This document shows, one piece after another, positions 32,001 through 40,534 of a stretch of 64,000 nt of DNA; position 1 is the first letter of the stretch; each line of letters starts with the position of its first letter. Source of the stretch: Catellatospora sp. TT07R-123. Lineage in GTDB: Bacteria; Actinomycetota; Actinomycetes; Mycobacteriales; Micromonosporaceae. A model generated the notes under the pieces. That model worked only from the letters and a program-made list of their open reading frames with translations, had not been told where the DNA came from and did not search any database. Made by a program: the position numbers and the translations under genes. Location of the stretch: positions 620,001 through 684,000 of the forward strand of contig NZ_BNEM01000001.1 of NCBI RefSeq assembly GCF_018327705.1. Direction: 5' to 3'.

Positions 32001-33665
32001 GCCGTCGCCGCCGCAGACGGCGACCGCATCGAGGCCACCGCCGGCAGCGGCCCGCTGCCCCAGTCGTCCGCCCAGCGACGCCTCTGGTACTCCCACCTGG
32101 TCGCGCCGGACAGCGCCCAGTACCACACCGGACTGGCGCTGCGGCTCACCGGCGCCCTCGACCTCGACCGGTTGCACCGCACGCTGCACAGCCTGATCGA
32201 CCGGCACGAGGCGCTGCGCACCGTGTTCGGACCCGGCCCCGTGCAACGGATCCTGCCCGCACAACCGGTCGACCTCCCGCAAACGGATCTCACCGAGGTC
32301 GACGCCGACACCCGGGAACACGCGCTGCGCCACCAGCTGCGGGCCGCGATGCGGGCCCCGTTCGACCTGGGCCTGCGGCCACCCGTACGCGCCCAGCTGA
32401 TCCGGCTCGGCACCGAGGAGCACGTACTGCACCTCGTCCTGCACCATCTCAGCTGCGACGGCTGGTCGATGGCCGTGCTGACCGAGGAGCTGATCGGCGG
32501 CTACACCGCCGACGGCTCGACCGGCTGGCCTGCACGCCCGCCCGTGCGGTACGCCGACTACGCGGCCTGGCAGCAGCGCAGGCTCACCGGCTCGGCGCTG
32601 TCCGGGGCGCTCGCCTACTGGCGGCGGCAGCTGGCGGACCTGCGCCCGGCGCACCTGCCCGGCGACCGGCCCACCCCCTCAGCGCCCACCCGCCGCGCCG
32701 CGACCGCCGACCTCGCCTTTCCCGCACCCCTGGTCGCCGCCCTGCGCAGAGCGGCTCGCGACGCCGACGCCACCCTGTTCATGGCGGTGACCGCCGTGAC
32801 CCAGCTGCTCCTGGGCCGCCGCACCGGCCGCCGGGACGTCGCCGTGGGCACGGTGACCGCCGGCCGGGACCGGGTCGAACTCGAACGCGTCGTCGGCTGC
32901 TTCGTCGAGACGGTCGTGCTGCGCTCCAGCATCGACGAACGCCTCTCCTTCGTCGACTTCCTCGCCCGGGTGCGCGACACCGTGCTCGCGGCATCCGCCC
33001 AGCCCGCCCCGTTCGAGCTGGTCGTACGGGCCACCCGCCCGCCGCGCCGGGACGGCGGCACGCCGTTCGTCTCCGTGCTCGTGGTGCTCCAGCAGCGGGC
33101 GCCGGTGACCGCGCCCTGGGCGGAGGAGATCCCCGTCCCCGTCACGGAGTCCCCGTTCGAGCTGATCCTCGAGTTCCGCCAGACACCGGACGGCCTGGCG
33201 CTGGCCGTCACCTATCTCACCGACCTGTTCTCCGCCGACCTCATCCGACGATTCGGCGAGGACCTGCTCGAACTCGCCGCGACGGTGACCGCCGCCCCGC
33301 ACCGGGCCCTCGGCCACCTGGCCGTCCTCGGCGATGGCGAACGCGACGAGCCCCGCGACGGACCTCGCGAGGACGAAGCAGCAGCGCGGCCGGGCATCCC
33401 GCCGCGCACACCGGCGGAACGGCTCGTGGCCCGCTACTGGACCGACCTCCTGCTCGAGCCGACGTTCGGCGTACACGACAAGTTCTTCGAAGCCGGCGGC
33501 TCGTCGCTGGCGCTGCTGGAGCTGCGCGACCGGCTGGAACCGCTGTGCGGCGGCGAGCTGCCGATGGCGGCGCTGCTGCGCCATCAGACCGTCGAGGCCA
33601 TGGCGCGGCTCATCGAGGCTCCCCCACCTGCCTCGGACGGGCAAGCCGGAGATGTCCACCTATAG
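29076..33665 (+). CDS. NRPS B: E(inactive)-C-T-C-T, no adenylation domain
   Basis: 1,529 residues. Domains: an epimerisation-like domain (about 20-440), C1 (about 460-890, HHLVLDG near 586), T1 (GGDSL near 933), C2 (about 985-1415, HHLSCDG near 1122), T2 (GGSSL near 1474). In the N-terminal domain the catalytic HHxxxD motif reads HGLAID near residue 153, so the second His is Gly, and VGWFTT is VGCFTT. It is therefore probably inactive and may dock the T-E end of NRPS A. Neither C-T module has an A domain, so both carriers must be charged in trans. Placement suggests it acts between NRPS A and PKS-NRPS C. Confidence 0.93.
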   Translation: MAEQSASPPRRAPDSAGHESPLTPMQRWFIETHPDPRRLTQSLTVELAPPVDTRAIAAAVRTVVARHDALRLQFTRTDRGWRQRVTDARPHLARLPGRQLPDALDALRQSIDLGRPPLLTAALLDPAALDPAAPGAAPGGPGQARAARLLLVVHGLAIDAASWSILLADLGNAYRAARDGRAPDRRPAPTSFARWARALAEHTAAGGSDRERSHWYAATPSTADAAATHRRTHPHDRDGGEITVGLDAGYTDRLLRHAHAAYRTRVEDLLICALAHTVARRTGRAQVHLDVAGTGRDTTVGGVDPAGAVGCFTTLFPVRLEVPGGAPWRELVPSVKERLRAGPGPGLAHGALRQVPAAPTLFTYLGRWNPPRDPDLRAAEQGPVTDRPRGHDLEVTAAIRGGRLEVTWAYAGDDEPAAHAEARAFIAALSAIIEHCDLPDAGRCTPSDFPLSGLDQAALDRVTGNGRHVEDIYPLTPTQQGMLFHTLLDPDAGLYVERVVCTIPAVPQPLLLGQAWQDVVDRTPALRTAVAHGGLTHPVQVVHSAVRLPVSYHPWPGERHLDLPGPPLMRVNIATVDTDTVEVTWDLHHLVLDGWSMRQVIADVLARHRLRAGQTAPAAPARRPFRRHLEWLSRQDHDAALRFWQHALAGAALPTPLPYRPERRERPHARGRAHTTSDLAGESARLRAFAGGSGLTVSTVVQGAWALVLAQHSGRGDVTFGATVSGRPDIEGADAIIGMFATTVPVRVRLRPDQPVTAWLADLQAANLAAQPFHHAPLNRIHAAAGLPAGGSLFDSIVVFENYPPAGEADLSSLRAIEVTHYPLALVVVGGAQLSLRLLYDPDLFTAATIDAIMHQLRRMLAQLAAEPHRDLGRLLPATTVQPSAPVSYAAEVPTGGSPPAAAVAAVEQRLRQIWTQVLAVPRSGPDDDFFALGGDSLQALQVLTRVLDAFGVDLPLRALFDHPTIAGLAIRVCAAVAAADGDRIEATAGSGPLPQSSAQRRLWYSHLVAPDSAQYHTGLALRLTGALDLDRLHRTLHSLIDRHEALRTVFGPGPVQRILPAQPVDLPQTDLTEVDADTREHALRHQLRAAMRAPFDLGLRPPVRAQLIRLGTEEHVLHLVLHHLSCDGWSMAVLTEELIGGYTADGSTGWPARPPVRYADYAAWQQRRLTGSALSGALAYWRRQLADLRPAHLPGDRPTPSAPTRRAATADLAFPAPLVAALRRAARDADATLFMAVTAVTQLLLGRRTGRRDVAVGTVTAGRDRVELERVVGCFVETVVLRSSIDERLSFVDFLARVRDTVLAASAQPAPFELVVRATRPPRRDGGTPFVSVLVVLQQRAPVTAPWAEEIPVPVTESPFELILEFRQTPDGLALAVTYLTDLFSADLIRRFGEDLLELAATVTAAPHRALGHLAVLGDGERDEPRDGPREDEAAARPGIPPRTPAERLVARYWTDLLLEPTFGVHDKFFEAGGSSLALLELRDRLEPLCGGELPMAALLRHQTVEAMARLIEAPPPASDGQAGDVHL

Positions 33666-33691
33666 CGTCAACAGTGGAACGAGGTGTCGAT

Positions 33692-36600
33692 GTGAACGGC
33701 GACGATGTGGCCATCGTCGGGGCGGCGTGCCTGTTTCCCGGCGCCTCGGACCTCGACGCGTGGCATCACCACCTGTCCTCCGGCCGCGACAGCGTGGGGC
33801 AGCCCAGCCCTGAGCGGGTCCGGCACTGCGGCGGCACCGGCGACGTCACCTACGTCCGGCTGGGCTACCTGGACCGCATCGACCTCTTCGACCACAGGTT
33901 CTTCGGCATCTCGCTGGGCGAGGCCGAGCTGATGGATCCCGCGCAACGACTCGCGTTGCAGCTCACGCACCAGGCGATCGAGAACTCCGGACGCGCGCCG
34001 CGCGAGCTGCGCGGCACCCGGACCGCCGTGATCCTCAGCGCCGCCGATACCGGCTACCAGCGGCTGTCCGACGAGTCCGACGCCCAGCAGCTGCTCGGCG
34101 CGGTGCCGGCGGCGGTGGCCGCCCGGATCTCGTACCTGCTGGATCTCACCGGCACGGCGTTGACGCTGGACACCGCGTGCAGCGGAAGCCTGACGGCGGT
34201 GGCCCTGGCGGTGCAGCAGCTGCGCGGCGGCGCCGCCGACCTGGCCGTCGCCGGCGGCGTCAGCGTTCAGCCGCAGCTCATCGCGGCCGACACCCACACG
34301 TTCATGCGTGGCATCGAGTCGCCCGAGGGCGTCTGCCGCCCGTTCGACGCGGCCGCCGCCGGCGCGGTGGGTGGCGAAGGCGGCGGCATCGTCGTGCTCA
34401 GGCTGCTGACCGAGGCACTCGCCCACGGCGATCCGATCCTGGCCGTGCTCAAGGGGATCTCCACCAACCACAACGGCTTCCGCGCCGCGAACATGGGCGC
34501 GCCCAGCCAGGTGGCGCAGAGCGAGGTGATCACTGCCGCGTGGCGCGACGCCGGAGTCGACCCGAGGACCATCGGGTACGTCGAATGCCACGGGTCGGGG
34601 ACACCGCTGGGCGACGTGGTGGAGGTCGAGGCGCTGCGGCAGGCGTTCCTCGACGCGGGCGCGGGCGATGCCGACTGCGTCATCGGCTCGGCCAAGGCCA
34701 ACGTCGGCCACCTCGACCACGCCGCCGGCATGGCCGGACTGTTCCGGGCGATGCAGAGCGTACGGCACGCGCAGCTCTACCCGGCCGTGCATTTCGACTC
34801 CCCCAACCCGCTCATCGACTTCACCGGGCCGGTCCGGGTCAACACCGGACTCCGCGCGTGGCCCGCGACCGGCACGCCCCGCCGCGCCGGGGTCAGCTCC
34901 TTCGGCCTGACCGGCACCAACGTTCACGCCGTCATCGAAGCACCGCCGCACCGCGCCGCCCCCGCCACCGACCCCGCGGACGCCCAGCTCGTCACGGTGT
35001 CCGCGAAGTCCGAGGCCGCGCTGCGGCGATACCGCACCCTGCTGGCCGACTTCGCCGAGCACACCGAGCACCCGCTGCCCTCCATCGGGTATGCCATGAA
35101 TCGCTGCCGCGACGACCACCCCTACCGGTGGGCCGCCGTCGTGTCCGATCCGCGCGAGCTCGTGACCGCGCTGCGCACGGCCGACGTGCCGCCTCGGCCC
35201 GCCGCCCGCGACCGGCCGGTGGTGCTGCTGTTCTCCGGGGACGCCACCGTCCTCCCGGCCGGAGACGCCGCCGAAGCCGACCCGGCCGCGCGGCTCGTCG
35301 CCCACCAGCATGCCCTCTATCGCGCCCTGGGCGCGCTCGGCCTGCCCGAGGCGCGGCTCACCGGCTGCGGCGTCGGCAACCTCGCCGTACGCGCGTGCCG
35401 GGGCGAGCTGTCCATCGCCGAGGCCGCAGCAGCGGCGACCGGCCGCGAGCTCTCCTCGACGCTGGACCAGGAACGCCTGCGCCAGATCGTGCGCGGTTTC
35501 GTCCAGGACGACGCGGTGCTGGTGGAGATGGGCGAGGACGGGGTGCTGTCGCGCCAGATTCACGCGCTGGCCCCGGAGCTGGAGATCATGACCTTCGCCG
35601 GGGTGCCCGACCCCCTGCACCAGCTCGCGCGGCTCTACCGGCACGGCGTGACGGTCGACTGGGACAGGCACTACGCCGGCACCCGCCCCGGGCACATCGA
35701 CGCGCCCACCTACCCGTTCGAGCCGGTGCGCTGCTGGCGCCAGCCCACGGCGCCGACCCCGGCGATCAGCCGCCCGATGCCAGCCGCCGACGGGGACACC
35801 CGGCAGCGCCTGGCGGCCGTGTGGAGCCGCGCGCTCAGAGCCTCCGACCTCGACGACGACTCCCACTACTTCGAGCTCGGCGGCACCTCCCTCACCGGCA
35901 TCAGCGTGCTGCGCGACATCGACGCCGCATTCGGTGTCACCATCGGCTTCGCCACCCTCTACGCCAACCCGACGCTGGGACGGCTCGCCCAGGCCATCGA
36001 CACCCTGCGGGCCCAGACGCGGCCCCACCCGCAGGACGACCTGACGATCCCGGTGCTGCCGCGCGGCGGCAGGCTGCCGATCTCCCTCGGCCAGGAGCAG
36101 CTGTGGTATCTCGACCAGCTGCACCCCGGCACCGCGCTGTACAACGTCCCCCACGCCATCCGCTGGCACGGCCCGCTCGACCACGCCGCGCTCCTCGGCG
36201 CGCTGGACGACCTCACGCAGCGGCACGAGCTGCTACGCGCCTGCGTCCGCAGCGACGACGGCGTGCCGTACCTGCTGGACACGGGCGCGACCGCCGCGCT
36301 GCCGCTGATCGACCTGAGCGGCGTCCCCGAACCCGACCGGACGCGACAGTTCCGGCGGCTCGCGGCCACCGAGGCGAGCACACCGATCGACCTGGCACAC
36401 GGCCCGCTGGTACGCACCAGCCTGGTCCGCCTCGCCGACGACGACCACGTGCTGCTCGACACCTGGCATCACAGCATCTTCGACGGCTGGTCCCCGCGCC
36501 CGTTCTTCCGCGACCTGCTCGAGTTCTACCGCGCCGGGCTGGAGGCGAGGCCAGCCGCCCTGCCGGAGCTGGCCGTGCAGTACGCCGACTTCGCCGGCTG

Positions 36601-39600
36601 GCACCGCGACTGGCTGCGCGGCGAACGGCTGCGACGCGGCCTGGACCACTGGCGCCAGGCACTGGCCGGCCTGCGCCGCGACGAGCTTCCGCTGGACCGC
36701 CCCCGACCCGGGCGGCCCGGCCACGAGGGCGACCTGGTCCGGTTCACCGTCGACGCCGAGCTGGCGCAGCGCGTCCGCGCCTTCAGCCGCCGGGAGGGCG
36801 TGACCACCTTCGTCACCATGCTCGCCGTCGTCGACGCGCTCGTCTTCCGCTGGGCGGCGCTGGCCGACGTCGTCGTGGGCGTCGGCACCTCCGGCCGGTT
36901 CAACCCGGCCACCCACGACCTGATCGGCTACTTCAACAACGTCCTGCCGTTTCGCACCGCCGTGGACGGCGGGCAGTCCTTCCGGCAGCTGGTCCGCACG
37001 TGCACCGGCACGGTCGCCGCGGTGCTGGACCATGAATGGGTGCCGCTGGCCACGCTGATCTCCGAGCTGCGCCGCCACCGCGACCCGGCCCGGCATCCCC
37101 TCTTCGACATCGCCTACACCTACCAGAACGTGCCGACACCCGACGTCGACCTGCCCGGCGTGCGCCTCGCCGGCTTCGACCAGGACGAGGTGATCAACGG
37201 AATCCCGCCCGGCACCGCCAAGTTCGACCTCACCTTCGGCATCACCGACGAGGCCGACGGAGCCATGCTCGCCTACATCGAGTATTCGACCGCCCTGTTC
37301 GAACGAACCACCGTGGACGGCCTCGCGGCACGGTTCCTGGCCCTGATCCGGTCCGCCATGGACGCCCCCGACGATCCGCTGCGGTCCCTGCCGCTTCCCG
37401 CCGCTCCCGCGCGGGACCTGCCCCCGGCCGTGGCGCCGCCCTCGGCGCAGGAGCTGCCCTCGGCTGTGGCGATGGTGCAGGCGCAGGCCGCGCAGCGGCC
37501 GGACCACCCGGCCGTCGTGTGCGCGGGACGCGATCACACGTACCGGGAGATAAACGAACGCGCCAACAAGCTCGCCCACGACCTCATCGAGGCGGGCGTC
37601 GGCCCGGACACCATCGTGCCGGTCATCGCCGAGCGTTCCGCGGACCTGGTGATCGGCTGGCTCGCCGTGGCCAAGGCCGGCGGCGCCTACGCACCCGTCG
37701 ACCCGGCCCACCCACCGGCCCGGGTGGCGGCCGTCCTGGGCGCGCTGGGCAGCCGGGTCGCCGTGGCCAGCCCCGCCCTGACCCCGCTGGCCGAGGGCAT
37801 CCCCACCGTCATGGTGATCGAGGACAGCCTGCCGACGGCCGGGTACGCCGACCCCCCGCCCCGCTCCGGCCCCCGCGACCTGGCCTACCTCATCCACACC
37901 TCCGGATCGACCGGTCAGCCGCACGGATGCGAGGTCGAGCAGCACAGCCTCGCCGACCTGCTGCGCTGGTACCGCGACGAGACCGGCCTCGGCCCCGCCG
38001 ACCGGCTCAGCCAGCTCGTCTCACCCGGCTTCGACGCCGCCGTCCTGGAGATCTGGGCGGCCCTGGCCGGCGGCGCGACCATCCACATCGCTCCGCCGGA
38101 GTGCCGCGAACCCGGGGCGCTGACCCGCTGGCTGACAGCCCACCGCATCACGGTCGCCTTCCTGCCGACACCGCTGGCCGAACTCCTGCTGACCGAGACC
38201 GTGCCCGGGGCTGATCTGCCGCTTCGGGTACTCGCGACCGGGGGCGACCGGCTGCACCTCCGGCCACCCGCCGGTGCCCGGTTCAGGCTGCTCAACCTGT
38301 ACGGCCCCACCGAGTGCACCGTCGTGGCCACCGGCGGCGACGTGGCGGCCGCGCCCGGCGACGCGCTGCCCGGCATCGGCCGCCCGATCACCGGATGCCG
38401 CGTCTACCTACTGGACCAGGGCGGCGAACCGGTCGCGGCGGGCCGGATCGGCGAACTCCATCTCGGGGGCACCGTGGTGGGCCGCGGCTACCACGGCATG
38501 GCGGCGCTCACCGCGCAGCGTTTCGTCGCCGACCCGTTCGCACCGCAGCCGGGATCACGCATGTACCGCACCGGCGACCTGGCCCGGATCGGCCCCGACG
38601 GCAACCTGGAGTTCTGCGGCCGTACCGACGATCAGGTCGAGATCCGGGGCAACCGGGTCGAACCGGCGGAGGTCGAGCACTTCCTCACCGCCCGGGGCGG
38701 TGTCGGCGAAGCCGCCGTCGTCGCCACACCCGCCGCCGACGGCTCGGCACAGCTGGTGGCGCATGTCGGCGGTGCCGGCCCGGCCCCGGCTCCCGGCGAA
38801 CTCCTCGCCCTGGCCGCCCGCGACCTGCCGGCGTTCATGGTGCCCAGCCGCGTCCTGGTCCACGACTCGCTGCCCAGGACACCCCACGGAAAAATCGACC
38901 GGCAACGCCTGAAGACGATGGGGACCACCATGACGACGGACACCATGACGGCGGCGACCGCGGAACGGATCCTGGCCGGAGTCTGGGCGGACATCCTCGG
39001 CCGCGACCGCGTCGACCCCGACGACAACTTCTTCGAGCTCGGCGGCGACTCGGTGATGAGCGTACGGGTGTGCGCCCGCGCGGGCCGTGCCGGAATCGAG
39101 CTCACCCCGCAGCAGCTGCTGCGATACCACACCCTGCGCGACCTGGCGCGCTCCGTCGCCGGGCCCGGTCACCACCGCGACGCGGACGACACCGAACTCG
39201 GCCCCGGCGAGCCGGCACCCGCGCGGGCACCGCGGGATTCCGGGACAGCGATCCCGTTGACCCCCATCATGCACCGGTTCCTCACCGACCCCGGGCCGCG
39301 GGCGTTGCGCGAGTTCACCGTACCCATGGTGATCGAGGTCGCGGCGGGCTGCCGCGGCCACGACGTACGCGCCGCGCTCCAGCATCTCACCGAGATCCAC
39401 GAGACGCTGCGCTACCGGCTGCGCCACAACGCCCTCGGCTGGCGGATCGAACTCGCGGAGACCGAACCGTCGCGGCTCGTCGACACGGTGGTCCTGCCGC
39501 CCATGGGCGAGACCGAGGAAATCGCCGTCCTCGCCGCCGACCTGGAACAACTCCGGTCTGATGTGGACATCGAGCGGGGACCGGCCCTGCGGGCCCGCTT

Positions 39601-40534
39601 CTACGAACGCGGAGGCGACCGGACCGGCCTGCTGTTGTTGATCATCCATCACGCCGTGTTCGACAACATGGCGGCCATCGCCCTGCTCGACGACCTCGAC
39701 GCGGCCCTGGAACAGCTCACCACGCAGCGGCCGCTGTCGGCGGCGCCACGACCGGCCACCTGGCGGCAGTGGAGCCGGTCGCTGCACGCCATGTCGGTCT
39801 CCGACGAGGCCGCCGGCGAACTCGGCTACTGGACGGCGCTGCTGACCGCCGGATCTGCCGCCACCCCCGAGCGCCGCGACGACCCGACCGGCGAGACCGC
39901 GACGGCTCTCCTGCGCACCCTGGAACCGTCGCAGGTGCCTGCCGTGCTGCGCACGGGCGACGCCGCTGCCCGGGAGGCCGCCTACGCCGCGATCGCGTAC
40001 GGCATCGCGCGATGGCAGGGCACGCCGGGCGCCTACGTCATGACCGAAGGCGAGGCCACCCCCGGCATCTACCGGACCGAGGCCCGGGGCCACGCCGTCG
40101 GCTGGTTCACCACCCTGCACCCGCTGTTCCTGCCCGCCGACCCGGACCGCGACGTCAGCGCCTGCCGCACCGACGTGAGCGACCGCCTCCGCTCGATCCC
40201 CAACGACGGCGTCGGGTACGGCATCCTGCGTCACCTCTCGCCCGCGTCGCCCGCCGTGGCGCGGCTGCGCGCGCTGCCCGAACCCGCCATCCTGGTCACC
40301 CACCTGGCCACGGACGCCTCGTCGTTCGACCGCGGGCTGCGCCGTCTCCGCAACCGGCTCGACCTTCAGCTGCGCCTGAGAACACCGCAGACCGCCGGGT
40401 TCGGCATCGCCGTCAGCTCCTGGGTGAGCGGCGGCGCCCTGTCCGTGGCCGTCTCCCACGACACGAGCTACCGCGCCGAGGAGATGACGGCCCTGGCCGA
40501 CGAGCTCGCCGCCGCCCTGGCCGGGCTGGCGTGA
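33692..40534 (+). CDS. PKS-NRPS C: KS-AT(vestigial)-T-C-A-T-E
   Basis: 2,280 residues; GTG 33692 with GAGGTG before it. KS (about 5-425): active Cys in DTACSGS near 160, His in ECHGSGT near 298 and NVGHLDHAAG near 336, all intact. The AT region (about 505-682) is about 178 residues instead of 300. Its opening FPGQG is FSGDA, the GHSxGE serine motif is GCGVGN near 556, and the middle is missing. Then T (GGTSL near 729), C (HHSIFDG near 925), A (TSGSTGQPHG near 1403; HGK Lys present; code by eye DALFAGLVV-K, unassigned), T (GGDSV near 1782), and a terminal E-type domain (HHAVFDNMAA near 1984, VGWFTT). No KR and no TE. Confidence 0.94.
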   Translation: MNGDDVAIVGAACLFPGASDLDAWHHHLSSGRDSVGQPSPERVRHCGGTGDVTYVRLGYLDRIDLFDHRFFGISLGEAELMDPAQRLALQLTHQAIENSGRAPRELRGTRTAVILSAADTGYQRLSDESDAQQLLGAVPAAVAARISYLLDLTGTALTLDTACSGSLTAVALAVQQLRGGAADLAVAGGVSVQPQLIAADTHTFMRGIESPEGVCRPFDAAAAGAVGGEGGGIVVLRLLTEALAHGDPILAVLKGISTNHNGFRAANMGAPSQVAQSEVITAAWRDAGVDPRTIGYVECHGSGTPLGDVVEVEALRQAFLDAGAGDADCVIGSAKANVGHLDHAAGMAGLFRAMQSVRHAQLYPAVHFDSPNPLIDFTGPVRVNTGLRAWPATGTPRRAGVSSFGLTGTNVHAVIEAPPHRAAPATDPADAQLVTVSAKSEAALRRYRTLLADFAEHTEHPLPSIGYAMNRCRDDHPYRWAAVVSDPRELVTALRTADVPPRPAARDRPVVLLFSGDATVLPAGDAAEADPAARLVAHQHALYRALGALGLPEARLTGCGVGNLAVRACRGELSIAEAAAAATGRELSSTLDQERLRQIVRGFVQDDAVLVEMGEDGVLSRQIHALAPELEIMTFAGVPDPLHQLARLYRHGVTVDWDRHYAGTRPGHIDAPTYPFEPVRCWRQPTAPTPAISRPMPAADGDTRQRLAAVWSRALRASDLDDDSHYFELGGTSLTGISVLRDIDAAFGVTIGFATLYANPTLGRLAQAIDTLRAQTRPHPQDDLTIPVLPRGGRLPISLGQEQLWYLDQLHPGTALYNVPHAIRWHGPLDHAALLGALDDLTQRHELLRACVRSDDGVPYLLDTGATAALPLIDLSGVPEPDRTRQFRRLAATEASTPIDLAHGPLVRTSLVRLADDDHVLLDTWHHSIFDGWSPRPFFRDLLEFYRAGLEARPAALPELAVQYADFAGWHRDWLRGERLRRGLDHWRQALAGLRRDELPLDRPRPGRPGHEGDLVRFTVDAELAQRVRAFSRREGVTTFVTMLAVVDALVFRWAALADVVVGVGTSGRFNPATHDLIGYFNNVLPFRTAVDGGQSFRQLVRTCTGTVAAVLDHEWVPLATLISELRRHRDPARHPLFDIAYTYQNVPTPDVDLPGVRLAGFDQDEVINGIPPGTAKFDLTFGITDEADGAMLAYIEYSTALFERTTVDGLAARFLALIRSAMDAPDDPLRSLPLPAAPARDLPPAVAPPSAQELPSAVAMVQAQAAQRPDHPAVVCAGRDHTYREINERANKLAHDLIEAGVGPDTIVPVIAERSADLVIGWLAVAKAGGAYAPVDPAHPPARVAAVLGALGSRVAVASPALTPLAEGIPTVMVIEDSLPTAGYADPPPRSGPRDLAYLIHTSGSTGQPHGCEVEQHSLADLLRWYRDETGLGPADRLSQLVSPGFDAAVLEIWAALAGGATIHIAPPECREPGALTRWLTAHRITVAFLPTPLAELLLTETVPGADLPLRVLATGGDRLHLRPPAGARFRLLNLYGPTECTVVATGGDVAAAPGDALPGIGRPITGCRVYLLDQGGEPVAAGRIGELHLGGTVVGRGYHGMAALTAQRFVADPFAPQPGSRMYRTGDLARIGPDGNLEFCGRTDDQVEIRGNRVEPAEVEHFLTARGGVGEAAVVATPAADGSAQLVAHVGGAGPAPAPGELLALAARDLPAFMVPSRVLVHDSLPRTPHGKIDRQRLKTMGTTMTTDTMTAATAERILAGVWADILGRDRVDPDDNFFELGGDSVMSVRVCARAGRAGIELTPQQLLRYHTLRDLARSVAGPGHHRDADDTELGPGEPAPARAPRDSGTAIPLTPIMHRFLTDPGPRALREFTVPMVIEVAAGCRGHDVRAALQHLTEIHETLRYRLRHNALGWRIELAETEPSRLVDTVVLPPMGETEEIAVLAADLEQLRSDVDIERGPALRARFYERGGDRTGLLLLIIHHAVFDNMAAIALLDDLDAALEQLTTQRPLSAAPRPATWRQWSRSLHAMSVSDEAAGELGYWTALLTAGSAATPERRDDPTGETATALLRTLEPSQVPAVLRTGDAAAREAAYAAIAYGIARWQGTPGAYVMTEGEATPGIYRTEARGHAVGWFTTLHPLFLPADPDRDVSACRTDVSDRLRSIPNDGVGYGILRHLSPASPAVARLRALPEPAILVTHLATDASSFDRGLRRLRNRLDLQLRLRTPQTAGFGIAVSSWVSGGALSVAVSHDTSYRAEEMTALADELAAALAGLA

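Noticed and set aside
30056-33691. In-frame 5' extension of the PKS-NRPS C frame across NRPS B
   Set aside because: The extension is an out-of-frame reading of NRPS B with no domain similarity. GTG 33692 with GAGGTG before it starts directly at the KS.
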